Source: Microbacterium aerolatum
Lineage (GTDB): Bacteria > Actinomycetota > Actinomycetes > Actinomycetales > Microbacteriaceae
Direction: 5' to 3'
Assembly (NCBI RefSeq): GCF_007988825.1
Contig: NZ_BJUW01000001.1
Coordinates: forward strand, 1 to 64,000
DNA length: 64,000 bases
Under the pieces are notes generated by a model, which was given only the letters and a program-made list of their open reading frames with translations, was not told where the DNA came from and did not search any database. Both the position numbers and the translations under genes were made by a program. Positions 8,707 through 17,266 of the stretch are shown piece by piece (position 1 is the first letter of the stretch; every line of letters starts with the position of its first letter).

Positions 8707-9536
8707 AGCGCCTCCACCACGCGGGCGAGCAGCGCCGAGATCACTGGCTCCGCCGCCTTGCCCGCCTCGATGACCTCACCGTGGCTGAGCGGCGTCTTCT
8801 GGATGCCTGCGGCGAGGTTGGTGATCAGCGAGAAGCCGAGGATCTCCATGCCGGCCTCGCGGGCGGCAATGGCCTCGAGCGCGGTCGACATGCCGACGAT
8901 GTGCCCGCCGATGGCCTTCGCCATCTGCACCTCGGCGGGGGTCTCGTAGTGCGGACCGCGGAACTGGGTGTACACCCCCTCGTCGAGCGAGGGGTCGACG
9001 GTGTGAGCGATGTCGCGCAGGCGCTGCGAGTACAGGTCGGTGAGGTCGACGAACTTCGCGCCCTCGAGCGGGGAGTCGGCGGTGAGGTTGAGGTGGTCGC
9101 TGATCAGCACCGGCTGGCCGGGCTGCCAGGTCTCGCGGATGCCGCCGGCGCCGTTGGTGAGCACCATGATCGAGGCTCCCGTGGCCGCCGCGGTGCGGAC
9201 GCTGTGCACGACGCGGCGAACGCCGTGGCCCTCGTAGTAGTGCGTGCGCGCTCCGATGACGAGCACGTTCCTGCCGCCGGGGGTGCGGATGCTGCGGAGG
9301 GTCCCGACGTGGCCCTCGAGGGCGGGCTTGGAGAATCCGGTGACCTCGGTGGCGGGGATCGTGGCGACGGTCTCGCCGATGAGTTCGGCCGCCTTGCCCC
9401 AGCCGCTGCCGAGCGTGAGGGCGATGTCGTGCTTCTCGACGCCGGTGAGCCGCGCGATGTCCGCGGCGGCTCGGGCTGCGATCTCGAACGGGTCTGCGTT
9501 CGGAGCGTCGAGGGGATTGTCATGAATGTCGGTCAT
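8703..9536 (-). CDS. punA: purine nucleoside phosphorylase, trimeric class
   Basis: Cytoplasmic enzyme that phosphorolyses inosine and guanosine to the base plus ribose-1-phosphate. It has 277 residues, the length of trimeric PNPs. Visible motifs: the phosphate loop LTLGSGWGKAAE, the signature GARTHYYEGHG, TNGAGGI, and GPHYETPAEVQM. GMSTALEAIAAREAGMEILGFSLITNLAAG forms the base-binding C-terminal part. It leads the operon with the phospho-sugar mutase, which could process the released pentose-1-phosphate. Confidence 0.94.
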   Translation of the reverse strand: MTDIHDNPLDAPNADPFEIAARAAADIARLTGVEKHDIALTLGSGWGKAAELIGETVATIPATEVTGFSKPALEGHVGTLRSIRTPGGRNVLVIGARTHYYEGHGVRRVVHSVRTAAATGASIMVLTNGAGGIRETWQPGQPVLISDHLNLTADSPLEGAKFVDLTDLYSQRLRDIAHTVDPSLDEGVYTQFRGPHYETPAEVQMAKAIGGHIVGMSTALEAIAAREAGMEILGFSLITNLAAGIQKTPLSHGEVIEAGKAAEPVISALLARVVEAL

Positions 9537-9542
9537 GGATCC

Positions 9543-9548
9543 ACTCTA
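9543..9548 (-). promoter_or_regulatory. -10 hexamer for PNP, leaderless spacing
   Basis: TAGAGT on the minus strand ends 6 bases before the PNP ATG (9536) and no Shine-Dalgarno lies between. Confidence 0.5.
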
Positions 9549-9594
9549 AGGAAGGCGGCGGCAAGTGCGTGAGGATTGCGGAAGAATGGAACCC

Positions 9595-11034
9595 ATGTCT
9601 TCGACTCCCTTTGAGCGCACTCAGCACGTCGCCGTCCTCGGCGGCGGTCCCGGCGGCTACGAGGCGGCGCTCGCCGCCGCTCAGCTCGGCGCCGAGGTGA
9701 CACTCGTGGAGCGGGTCGGGGTGGGCGGATCGGCCGTGCTGACCGACGTCGTGCCGTCGAAGAGCCTGATCGCCACGGCGGACGCCGCCGTCGCCATCGC
9801 GGAGGCCAGCGACCTCGGGGTGCAGTTCTACGCCAAGGGCGATAAGGGCAAGCCGCTCAAGCCCGAGATCGCGATCAACCTCGCCGCGGTCAACAAGCGC
9901 CTGCTGGCGCTCGCCGGCCAGCAGTCGGAGGACATGCGCTCGACGCTGCTGGAGTCCGGCGTGCGCATCCTCTCCGGCCATGGGCGGCTCGAGGGGCCGA
10001 ACGCGATCGTCGTCTCGACCGGCCCCGGCGGCACCGACTTCGATCGCGTGGAGGCCGACACCATCGTGGTCTCGGTCGGCGCCTCGCCGCGCGAACTCGA
10101 CACTGCGAAGCCCGACGGCGAGCGCATCCTCACCTGGACGCAGCTGTACGACATGAAGGCGCTGCCCGAGCACCTCATCGTGGTCGGCTCCGGCGTCACG
10201 GGTGCAGAGTTCGCGTCGGCCTATATGAACCTCGGCGCAAAGGTCACCCTGATCTCCAGCCGTGACCAGGTGCTCCCCGGTGAGGACCAGGATGCTGCAC
10301 GCGTGCTCGAGAAGGTCTTCAAACGCGGCGGGATGACGGTGCTCTCGAAGTCCCGCGCGAACACGGTCGAGCGCACTGAGAACGGCGTGCTGGTCACGCT
10401 CTCCGACGGCCGCACGGTCGAGGGCAGCCACTGCCTGATGGCGGTCGGGTCGATCCCGAACACCGCCGACATCGGCCTGGAGGATGTCGGAGTCGAACTG
10501 ACCGAGGCCGGTCATATCCGGGTGAACAAGGTCGCGCGCACCTCGGTGCCCAACGTCTACGCCGTCGGTGACTGCACGAACTTCTTCCCGCTGGCATCGG
10601 TCGCATCCATGCAGGGCCGCACCGCGGTGTTCCACGCACTCGGCGACATCGTCATCCCGCTGGAGAAGGTGAAGATCACCTCGAACATCTTCACCGCTCC
10701 CGAGATAGCGACGGTGGGCCTGGGCGAGAAGGACGTCGAGGACGGTGCGGCCGACGGCCTCGTCTACAAGCTGCCGCTGTCCGCGAACCCGCGCGCGAAG
10801 ATGATGGGCATCAAGGACGGCTTCGTGAAGATCATCGCGCGCAAGGGTTCAGGCACCGTCATCGGCGGCGTGATCGTCGCGCCGAAGGCCTCGGAGCTGA
10901 TCTATCCGATCGCCGTCGCGGTCGAGCGGCGCCTGACCGTCGATCAGGTCTCGCGCGTGTTCGCCGCCTATCCGTCGCTGTCCTCGAGCATCACGGATGC
11001 CTCGCGCGCCATGCACCTCGTGAACATCAGCTGA
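9595..11034 (+). CDS. lpdA: NAD(P)H-quinone dehydrogenase, LpdA-like flavoprotein
   Basis: FAD- and NAD(P)-binding reductase of 479 residues. The N-terminal dinucleotide fold is VAVLGGGPGGYEAALAAAQLGA, the second is VVGSGVTGAEFASAY, and the FAD end motif is VYAVGDCT. Where dihydrolipoamide dehydrogenases have the redox CxxxxC, this protein has GVGGSAVLTDVVPSK, and the C-terminal His-Glu pair is missing. It is therefore not a lipoamide dehydrogenase and fits the Rv3303c-type quinone reductase. The neighbouring deoD-pmmB pair is conserved with that gene in mycobacteria. The start at 9595 has an AAGAAT hexamer 7 bases before it; the in-frame ATG at 9586 is an alternative. Confidence 0.86.
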   Translation: MSSTPFERTQHVAVLGGGPGGYEAALAAAQLGAEVTLVERVGVGGSAVLTDVVPSKSLIATADAAVAIAEASDLGVQFYAKGDKGKPLKPEIAINLAAVNKRLLALAGQQSEDMRSTLLESGVRILSGHGRLEGPNAIVVSTGPGGTDFDRVEADTIVVSVGASPRELDTAKPDGERILTWTQLYDMKALPEHLIVVGSGVTGAEFASAYMNLGAKVTLISSRDQVLPGEDQDAARVLEKVFKRGGMTVLSKSRANTVERTENGVLVTLSDGRTVEGSHCLMAVGSIPNTADIGLEDVGVELTEAGHIRVNKVARTSVPNVYAVGDCTNFFPLASVASMQGRTAVFHALGDIVIPLEKVKITSNIFTAPEIATVGLGEKDVEDGAADGLVYKLPLSANPRAKMMGIKDGFVKIIARKGSGTVIGGVIVAPKASELIYPIAVAVERRLTVDQVSRVFAAYPSLSSSITDASRAMHLVNIS

Positions 11035-11068
11035 GACGACCGCCCGCTTCGAGCGAGCCCGGTCGCTT

Positions 11069-11099
11069 CCCCTTCGACAGGCTCAGGGTCCGCTCTGTG
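11069..11099 (+). repeat. REP-like element, copy 1
   Basis: A 31-base unit beginning ccccttcgacaggctcaggg recurs exactly at 11163-11193. Its 19-base core also occurs at 32562-32580 and, inverted, at 50886-50904. Confidence 0.85.
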
Positions 11100-11142
11100 G
11101 GTGAGGGCTGAAGCCGGTCGCTGAGCTTGTCGAAGCGTCCGG
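11080..11142 (+). repeat. left ~63-bp direct repeat flanking the GIY-YIG gene
   Basis: This segment is repeated on the other side of the GIY-YIG gene at 11561-11621. The last 41 bases (11102-11142 and 11581-11621) differ at only two positions and end in ctgagcttgtcgaagcgtcc in both copies. Confidence 0.8.
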
Positions 11143-11162
11143 CTGGTCTGCGTGGTTCGCGT

Positions 11163-11193
11163 CCCCTTCGACAGGCTCAGGGTCCGCTCTGTG
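11163..11193 (+). repeat. REP-like element, copy 2, overlapping the GIY-YIG 3' end
   Basis: Exact copy of the 31 bases at 11069-11099. The GIY-YIG stop codon (TGA on the minus strand, 11177-11179) and its last few codons lie inside it. Confidence 0.85.
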
Positions 11194-11491
11194 CGTCCGG
11201 CCGCTCTGTGGCAGTCCGTGAGAGCTCCGGCAAGTCGTCCCAGCGTTCATCGATCAGGGCCTGCTTCTTACGACGCGACCACCCCTGGACTTGCTTCTCC
11301 CGTGCGAAGGCCTCCTCGATCCGCTCGTACTCCTCAGCGCAGACCAGCCGCACTGGTCGTCGCTTCCGCGTGTAGTTGGCGGCCTTCTCATCGAGGTTGT
11401 TGTGCGCCCAGGTTCGGGCCTCAGCGTCCTCGACCGTGCTGCCGGTATAGAACGTGCCGTCGGAGCACTCGACGATATACATCCAGGGCAT
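11177..11491 (-). CDS. GIY-YIG nuclease family protein (YhbQ/UPF0213-like)
   Basis: Small single-domain GIY-YIG protein of 104 residues. The two hallmark strands read MYIVECSDGTFYTGST, followed by the conserved Arg and Asn region (ARTWAHNN, YTRKRRP) and a Glu-rich helix (EAFAREKQVQGWSRRKKQALI). Stand-alone proteins of this kind are linked to DNA repair or structure-specific nicking, but their role is poorly defined. The C-terminus (about TERPDAQSGP) is encoded by a REP-like repeat, so the original tail was probably different. Repeats on both sides make the gene look like a small insertion cassette between lpdA and accA3. Confidence 0.85.
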   Translation of the reverse strand: MPWMYIVECSDGTFYTGSTVEDAEARTWAHNNLDEKAANYTRKRRPVRLVCAEEYERIEEAFAREKQVQGWSRRKKQALIDERWDDLPELSRTATERPDAQSGP

Positions 11492-11560
11492 ACGCCCAGT
11501 GTGCGCGATCGAGTACGAGCGGATGCCGCGGGGAGCGGAACTGTGGATAGGTCGCTTACG

Positions 11561-11621
11561 GGCTCAGGGTCCGCTCCGCCTGAGGGCTGAGGCCGGCCGC
11601 TGAGCTTGTCGAAGCGTCCGG
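11561..11621 (+). repeat. right ~61-bp direct repeat flanking the GIY-YIG gene
   Basis: Counterpart of 11080-11142, in direct orientation. It lies immediately downstream of the accA3 stop codon (11630). The leading ccccttcgaca part of the element is degenerate here. Confidence 0.8.
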
Positions 11622-11629
11622 TGTTCGAG

Positions 11630-13393
11630 TCAGGAGATCGTCAGCAGCTGATGGCCCGCGGCGACAGTGGTGCCGGCCGCGGCGTTGACGTTGCCGATCA
11701 CGCCGTCCTTGTGGGCCTGCATCGGCTGCTCCATCTTCATCGCCTCGAGGACGACGACCAGATCGCCCTTGACGACCTGCTGGCCCTCCTCGACGGCGAT
11801 CTTGACGACGGTGGCCTGCATCGGCGACTTCACCGCGTCGCCGGATGCTCCGGCGGAGGCGGTCATGGCGTGGCTGCGGCGGGACGGCGGAACGGCGGCG
11901 GGTCGCCCGGCGGTGCCGGCAGCGACGGTGACGCGGTCGGGCAGACTCACCTCGAGGCGCTTGCCCGCGACCTCGACGACGACCGTGTGACGGCTCTCGG
12001 CGGGGGCCGGTGCATCCAGCTCGCCGTCCCAGGCGGGGATGTCGTTGTCGAACTCGGTCTCGATCCAGCGCGTGTAGACGCCGAACTCGCCGTTCTCGGC
12101 GGTGAAGGCGGCATCCCGCACCACCTTGCGGTGGAACGGCAGCACGGTCGGGAGACCGGCGACCTCGAACTCGTCGAGCGCCCGACGGGCCCGTTCCAGC
12201 GCCTCGTCGCGGTTCTTGCCGGTGACGATGATCTTCGCCAGCAGCGAGTCGAACGCGCCGGAGACCGAGTCGCCGGCGGTGACGCCGGAGTCGAGCCGGA
12301 TGCCGGGGCCTCCGAACGTCTTGAAGACGTGGATGGGGCCGGGTTGGGGGAGGAACCCGCGACCCGGGTCCTCGCCGTTGATGCGGAACTCGAACGAGTG
12401 GCCGCTCGGGGTCGGGTCGTCGTAGTCGATGGTGCCGCCTGCGGCGATGCGGAACTGCTCGCGCACCAGATCGATGCCGGTGACCTCTTCGGAGACCGGG
12501 TGCTCGACCTGCAGACGGGTGTTCACCTCGAGGAACGAGACGGTGCCGTCTGCGCCGATGAGGAACTCGCAGGTGCCGGCGCCGACGTAGCCGACCTCCT
12601 TGAGGATGGCCTTGGACGCCGAATACAGCAGCTCGTTCTGCTCATCGGTCAGGAACGGTGCCGGCGCCTCTTCGACGAGCTTCTGGTGGCGGCGCTGCAG
12701 CGAGCAGTCGCGCGTGGAGATGACGACGACGTTGCCCTCGGCATCCGCCAGGCACTGCGTCTCGACGTGACGCGGCTTGTCGAGGTACTTCTCCACGAAG
12801 CACTCGCCGCGGCCGAAGGCCGCGACCGCTTCACGGGTGGCCGACTCGAACGACTCGGCGACCTCGTCGAGTTCGCGGGCGACCTTCAGGCCTCGTCCGC
12901 CTCCGCCGTATGCGGCCTTGATCGCGATCGGCAGGCCGTGCTCCTCAGCGAAAGCGATGACCTCGTCGGCCGACTCGACCGGCCCGGGGGTACCGGGTGC
13001 CAGCGGGGCGCCGACCTTCTCGGCGACGTGGCGGGCGGTGACCTTGTCGCCGAGCGACTCGATGGCCTCGGGGGAGGGGCCGATCCAGGTGATGCCTGCG
13101 CCGATCACGGCGCGGGCGAAGTCGGCGTTCTCGGCGAGGAAGCCGTAGCCGGGATGCACGGCATCGGCGCCGGAGCGGCGGGCGATCGAGAGGATCTTCT
13201 CGATCTGCAGGTAGGTGGTCGCGCTCGTCTCGCCGCCGAGAGCGTATGCCTCGTCCGCTAGGCGCGTGTGCAGTGCGTCACGGTCCTGGTCGGCGTAGAC
13301 GGCGACGGAGGAGATTCCCGAATCGCGAGCGGCGCGGATGATGCGTACGGCGATCTCACCGCGGTTGGCGATGAGCACCTTCTCGATTGGCAT
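11630..13393 (-). CDS. accA3: acyl-CoA carboxylase alpha subunit (biotin carboxylase plus BCCP)
   Basis: Biotinylated alpha subunit of acetyl/propionyl-CoA carboxylase, which makes malonyl- and methylmalonyl-CoA. It has 587 residues. Biotin carboxylase occupies about 1-450: start [18 protein letters not shown]-grasp loop [15 protein letters not shown], and active-site region [19 protein letters not shown] linker leads to the C-terminal biotinyl domain, with Lys553 in EAMKMEQPM. The start chosen is the ATG directly before [16 protein letters not shown] lies 7 bases upstream of it. It belongs with accD and accE at 23.0-24.8 kb on the same strand. Confidence 0.94.
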   Translation of the reverse strand: MPIEKVLIANRGEIAVRIIRAARDSGISSVAVYADQDRDALHTRLADEAYALGGETSATTYLQIEKILSIARRSGADAVHPGYGFLAENADFARAVIGAGITWIGPSPEAIESLGDKVTARHVAEKVGAPLAPGTPGPVESADEVIAFAEEHGLPIAIKAAYGGGGRGLKVARELDEVAESFESATREAVAAFGRGECFVEKYLDKPRHVETQCLADAEGNVVVISTRDCSLQRRHQKLVEEAPAPFLTDEQNELLYSASKAILKEVGYVGAGTCEFLIGADGTVSFLEVNTRLQVEHPVSEEVTGIDLVREQFRIAAGGTIDYDDPTPSGHSFEFRINGEDPGRGFLPQPGPIHVFKTFGGPGIRLDSGVTAGDSVSGAFDSLLAKIIVTGKNRDEALERARRALDEFEVAGLPTVLPFHRKVVRDAAFTAENGEFGVYTRWIETEFDNDIPAWDGELDAPAPAESRHTVVVEVAGKRLEVSLPDRVTVAAGTAGRPAAVPPSRRSHAMTASAGASGDAVKSPMQATVVKIAVEEGQQVVKGDLVVVLEAMKMEQPMQAHKDGVIGNVNAAAGTTVAAGHQLLTIS

Positions 13394-13400
13394 GAGTGCC

Positions 13401-13406
13401 AGCCTA
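13401..13406 (-). promoter_or_regulatory. -10 hexamer for accA3, leaderless spacing
   Basis: TAGGCT on the minus strand ends 7 bases before the accA3 ATG. The ~40 bases upstream of it are unusually A/T-rich for this window. Confidence 0.5.
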
Positions 13407-13471
13407 GCGAGATCAAGGCCGATCTTTTTGAGCACTCTCCACAAGAAATCCTTGAAAACGTGGCGGGATGT

Positions 13472-14113
13472 CTACGACCAGAGGTTCGTCCACGACACGC
13501 CCAGTTCGCGCGCCAGGCGGCGGATGGTCGACAACGACATGCCGACGACCGTGGACGGATCGCCGTCGACGCGCGTGATGAACGCCCCGCCGAGGCTGTC
13601 GACCGTGAACGCGCCTGCGACGTGCAGCGGCTCGCCGCTGGCGACGTATGCGGCGATCTCCTCATCGGTGATGTCGTCTGCGAAGGTCACGGATGCCGCG
13701 GCCACCGCCGTCGCCTCGCGCGGCTCGTGCCCCGGCTGGACCCGGAAGACGGAGTGGCCCGAATGCAGGATGCCGGTCGCGCCCCGCATGCCGCGCCAGC
13801 GCGCGGTGGCGGCCTCAGCGGTGTACGGCTTGCCGTAGACCTGTCCGTCGAGGGCGAACATCGAATCGCCCCCGATCACGATGCCGTCGAAGGTCGGTTC
13901 CTGTTCCGCGAGCCGCAGGGCGACATCGGCGGCCTTGGCTCGGGCGAGCAGCAGCACGAGCTCGTCCGGCGGCAACTCGACGCCGCGCTCGGCGGCAGCC
14001 TGCGCGGCCACGGCATCCTCATCCGTCTCGGGGGCGCGGGTGAGCGGCTCGATTCCGGCCTGCCGGAGCAGCATGAGACGGGCGGGCGACGTGGAGGCGA
14101 GACAGACCTGCAT
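13472..14113 (-). CDS. maf: Maf family nucleotide pyrophosphatase
   Basis: Hydrolyses non-canonical or modified nucleoside triphosphates to monophosphates (house-cleaning). It has 213 residues from the ATG at 14113, which starts directly at the family motif LASTSPARLMLLRQAG; the longer open frame upstream is not needed. Catalytic and metal-binding parts are visible as ETDEDAVA, GGDSMFALDGQVYGKP and ATGILHSGH. It lies 78 bases upstream of accA3 on the same strand, the order found in other actinobacteria (accD-accE-maf-accA3). Confidence 0.9.
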   Translation of the reverse strand: MQVCLASTSPARLMLLRQAGIEPLTRAPETDEDAVAAQAAAERGVELPPDELVLLLARAKAADVALRLAEQEPTFDGIVIGGDSMFALDGQVYGKPYTAEAATARWRGMRGATGILHSGHSVFRVQPGHEPREATAVAAASVTFADDITDEEIAAYVASGEPLHVAGAFTVDSLGGAFITRVDGDPSTVVGMSLSTIRRLARELGVSWTNLWS

Positions 14114-14120
14114 GAGCACC

Positions 14121-14126
14121 ACCGTA
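14121..14126 (-). promoter_or_regulatory. -10 hexamer for maf, leaderless spacing
   Basis: TACGGT on the minus strand ends 7 bases before the maf ATG. It sits only 15 bases from the opposite-facing hexamer of the methyltransferase gene. Confidence 0.4.
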
Positions 14127-14141
14127 TCGTCGCGCGAACCG

Positions 14142-14147
14142 TATCCT
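14142..14147 (+). promoter_or_regulatory. -10 hexamer for the TrmA-like gene
   Basis: TATCCT ends 6 bases before the ATG at 14154. The intervening GGAAGG could act as a ribosome site on a longer transcript. Confidence 0.4.
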
Positions 14148-14153
14148 GGAAGG

Positions 14154-15353
14154 ATGGCCTCCTCCGCACCTGACCTGCTCGACCTCGACATCACCGGCAT
14201 CGCACACGGCGGCACGTTCATCGCCCGTCATGAGGGCCGAGTCGTGTTCGTCTCGGATGCCATTCCGGGTGAGCGCGTGCGCGCGCGAGTCACCGACGAC
14301 GCGAAGGCCTCGTTCTGGCGCGCCGAGACCGTCGAGGTGCTGGATGCCTCCCCGCACCGCCGCCCGCACGTGTGGCCGGAGGCGGATGTCTCCCTGGACC
14401 CGGACGATCGGGCCGGCGGCGCGGACCTGGGCCACATCGACCTCGACCACCAGCGCGTTCTGAAGCGCCAGGTGCTCGGCGAGGCGCTCGAGAAGTTCGC
14501 CGGCGGTGGCATTCAGACACCAGAGGTCGCCGCCGTCGACGACACCGACGGCACCGGGTGGCGCACGCGCGTCTCGCTGCACGTCGACGCCGAGGGCGTC
14601 GTCGGCCCCTACGCCGCCCGCAGCCACCGCGTGATCCCGGTCCGGTCGCTGCCGCTCGCCAGGCCGCGAGTCGCCGCTGAGGGGCTGTCGCTGCGCAACG
14701 CCAAGCAGGGACGCATCGATCTGGTCGAGTCGGCGGACGGCGAGGTGCACGTGCTGCGTCGCCCGGAGCGCGGCAAGCGTCCTGCGGCACGCGTGATCTC
14801 CGAGCGGGTCGGCGAGCGCTCGTTCCGGGTGGATGCCGACGGCTTCTGGCAGGTCCATCCGCACGCGGCATCCACTCTGGACTCGGCGGTGCGCGCGGCG
14901 CTCTCCGGCCGGGTCGATCCGAACGCCACGCACCTGGATCTCTACGGCGGCGTCGGGCTGCTGGCATCCTCGCTCGCGGCGGCGGGCGCGACCGACATCG
15001 TCACGGTCGAGTCCAGCCGTGCCGCGACCGCCCACGCGCAGGAGAATCTCGCCGATCTGGACGCGACCGCCGTGACGGCGCGCGTCGACCGCTATCTCGC
15101 GGGGCTCCCGGACGGTGCGCGGGCCGGAGCCGTCGTTCTGGACCCGCCGCGCGCCGGCGCCGGGCGCGCAGTGGTAGAAGGCGTCCATGCCCTCACGCCG
15201 GATGCCGTCGTCTACGTGGCCTGCGACCCGGTCGCCCTGGCGCGCGACCTCGGGACCTTCCGCGGACTGGGCTGGGAAGTGGAGTCCCTCCAGGCGTTCG
15301 ACCTGTTCCCGCACTCGCACCACATCGAGGCCGTCGCGCTGCTGACCCGTTGA
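14154..15353 (+). CDS. class I SAM-dependent RNA methyltransferase, TrmA/RumA family
   Basis: Predicted uridine-5 methyltransferase acting on rRNA or tRNA, 399 residues. A TRAM-like RNA-binding N-terminus (about 8-75: DLDITGIAHGGTFIARHEGR, VFVSDAIPGERVRARV) is followed by the catalytic domain. SAM motif I is LDLYGGVGLLASSLAAAGA, motif IV is VVLDPPRAG, and the catalytic Cys is in VYVACDPVALARDLG. The iron-sulfur cysteine set of RumA is not evident. It lies head to head with maf with 40 bases between starts. The target base is not predictable. Confidence 0.9.
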   Translation: MASSAPDLLDLDITGIAHGGTFIARHEGRVVFVSDAIPGERVRARVTDDAKASFWRAETVEVLDASPHRRPHVWPEADVSLDPDDRAGGADLGHIDLDHQRVLKRQVLGEALEKFAGGGIQTPEVAAVDDTDGTGWRTRVSLHVDAEGVVGPYAARSHRVIPVRSLPLARPRVAAEGLSLRNAKQGRIDLVESADGEVHVLRRPERGKRPAARVISERVGERSFRVDADGFWQVHPHAASTLDSAVRAALSGRVDPNATHLDLYGGVGLLASSLAAAGATDIVTVESSRAATAHAQENLADLDATAVTARVDRYLAGLPDGARAGAVVLDPPRAGAGRAVVEGVHALTPDAVVYVACDPVALARDLGTFRGLGWEVESLQAFDLFPHSHHIEAVALLTR

Positions 15354-15369
15354 ACGCTCAGCAGATCGA

Positions 15370-15375
15370 TAGGCT
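15370..15375 (+). promoter_or_regulatory. -10 hexamer for the response regulator gene, leaderless spacing
   Basis: TAGGCT ends 6 bases before the ATG at 15382; no ribosome site lies between. Confidence 0.5.
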
Positions 15376-15381
15376 GAGCGC

Positions 15382-16044
15382 ATGAGCACTGTCGCGTTCA
15401 TCGACGACCACGAGTCCGTCCGGCTGGGACTGGAGCTCGCCTGCGAGCGCGCCGGCGAGGGAACGGTCGTCTTCTCCGGCAGCACGGTCGGCTCCTACCT
15501 CGACTGGCGGGCGACGCCCGGATCGCGGCCCGCGGATGTCGTGGTGCTCGATCTGACACTGGGTGACGGGACCACCGTCACCGAGAACGTGACCGCGCTC
15601 GTGGCGGACGGCGCGAGCGTGGTCATCCACAGCGTCGCCGACCGTCCTGCTGCGGTGCGCGAGGCACTCGCCGCCGGCGCCGCCGGAGTGGTGAGCAAAT
15701 CCTCCGCCCTGGATGATGTGGTCGACGCGATCCGCACCGTCGCGCGCGGCGACGCGCTCAACAACGTGGAGTGGGCCAGCGCCGTCGAGGGCGACCGGGA
15801 GTTCGCCGACGCGCAGCTGTCGGTGCGGGAACGCGACGTGCTGCGCCTTTACGCGGCGGGCCTTCCGCTCAAGGCTGTCGCAGAGCGGCTCGGGGTGGCG
15901 TACTCCACCGCCAAGGAGAACATCACGCGCGTGCGGGTGAAGTACGTCGAGGTGGGCCGCCCCGCGCCCACGAAGGTCGATCTGCTCCGCCGCGCCATGG
16001 AGGACGGCATCGTCTCCCCAGACGGGGCGACGAGTGTCGGCTGA
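15382..16044 (+). CDS. response regulator, NarL/LuxR family
   Basis: DNA-binding response regulator of 220 residues. The receiver domain (about 1-120) has the acidic pair in FIDDHESV and a phospho-acceptor Asp in VVVLDLTLGDG. The C-terminal LuxR HTH (about 145-205) reads LSVRERDVLRLYAAGLPLKA followed by AERLGVAYSTAKENITRV. It overlaps the kinase gene at 16034 by 11 bases, and a third membrane gene overlaps the kinase, so the three form one transcription unit. Regulon and signal are unknown. Confidence 0.9.
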   Translation: MSTVAFIDDHESVRLGLELACERAGEGTVVFSGSTVGSYLDWRATPGSRPADVVVLDLTLGDGTTVTENVTALVADGASVVIHSVADRPAAVREALAAGAAGVVSKSSALDDVVDAIRTVARGDALNNVEWASAVEGDREFADAQLSVRERDVLRLYAAGLPLKAVAERLGVAYSTAKENITRVRVKYVEVGRPAPTKVDLLRRAMEDGIVSPDGATSVG

Positions 16045-17266
16045 CGCCGCGCTGCGCGAGGCCTGGGGGCGGATCCCCTCACCGGGGACCGCGGACACCG
16101 CGTTCGAGCGCTTCACCGGAAAGCGGATGGAGCGCATCCTCGCCACCGTCGTGGCGATCGGTTCCGCGATTCTCGGCGCTCAGGCGCTCATCTCCGCGAT
16201 CGGAGGCATGACCGACCGCACCTCCGGCGTGCAGATCCTGCTGCTGGTGGTCGTCTACGTGCCGTTGGTCGGGATGCTGATCGCATGCGCCATCGGACGC
16301 GGTGTGCGTGTGACGGGCGGGGCCTTCGCGATCGTCTACGTGGTGGCACTCGCCACGTGGCCGTTCGTGCTCGAGTCCGACGGCGCGAAGGAGAACCAGC
16401 CGTGGATCTTCTTCCTCGTCAACGTCGGCGTCGTCGCCGCGCTGCTGGCGTTCCCGATCTGGGCTCAGCTGGTCTGGGCCCTCGGGGTTCCGCTGGTCTA
16501 CGGCTACGTGCGCCTGGTGGAGGGGGAATTCACCGCCACGTTCTGGACGACCACGGCATTCGATGTGTCGTTCACCATCATCCTGGGTCTCGTCATCATC
16601 GCGCTGGGCTGGATGTTCCGCTCCGTCGCCGCCGGCGTCGACGATGCCCGTGGGAAGGCCGTCGCCTCCTATGCCTCGGCGGCGGCGGCCGCGGCGGCCG
16701 AAGAGGAGCGGGTCGCGATGGCCGCGCTCATGCACGACAGCGTGCTGGCTGCGCTGCTGGCCGCGGAGCGCGCCGACTCGGACAGGGCGAGGGACCTCGC
16801 GGTCGCGATGGCCAGAGAAGCGCTCACCCGGTTGGCGAACACCGAGGCAGCGGTCGCACAGGAGGGCAGCGACGACCCGGTCGGCACTGCGCTCATCGTC
16901 GCCGAGTTGCGCAGGGCGCTGTCCGAGCTCGGCGCTGACGCGATCGTCGAAGAACGCGGCTCCGCCGGTCTCATTCCGGGCAAGGCGGCGCGGGCCATCG
17001 TGCTCGCGGCGCGACAGGCGATCGGCAACGCGATCGCCCATGCCCAGGGCAGAGGGCTGCACATCGTCGCGGAGGGGAACGGGGATGAGGGCGTCACAGT
17101 CACCGTGATCGACACCGGCCCCGGGTTCGACATGGCGACGATCGGGGAGGACCGCCTCGGCATCCGAGCTTCGATCCTCGCCCGGATGGCGGCCGTCGCC
17201 GGACACGCGACGATCGACTCCGACTCGACGGGCACCAGGGTCGTTCTCGGATGGGAGCGCACATGA
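16034..17266 (+). CDS. membrane sensor histidine kinase
   Basis: Partner kinase of the upstream regulator, 410 residues from a GTG start. The N-terminal part has about five membrane segments (about 40-205). A linker rich in Ala/Glu leads into a short dimerisation segment with the likely phospho-His in AALMHDSVLAALLAAERAD. The C-terminal HATPase_c domain has the N-box region QAIGNAIAHAQG, the G1 box VIDTGPGFD and the G2 region LGIRASILARM. Signal unknown. The phospho-His position is assigned from the motif only. Confidence 0.85.
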   Translation: MSADAALREAWGRIPSPGTADTAFERFTGKRMERILATVVAIGSAILGAQALISAIGGMTDRTSGVQILLLVVVYVPLVGMLIACAIGRGVRVTGGAFAIVYVVALATWPFVLESDGAKENQPWIFFLVNVGVVAALLAFPIWAQLVWALGVPLVYGYVRLVEGEFTATFWTTTAFDVSFTIILGLVIIALGWMFRSVAAGVDDARGKAVASYASAAAAAAAEEERVAMAALMHDSVLAALLAAERADSDRARDLAVAMAREALTRLANTEAAVAQEGSDDPVGTALIVAELRRALSELGADAIVEERGSAGLIPGKAARAIVLAARQAIGNAIAHAQGRGLHIVAEGNGDEGVTVTVIDTGPGFDMATIGEDRLGIRASILARMAAVAGHATIDSDSTGTRVVLGWERT

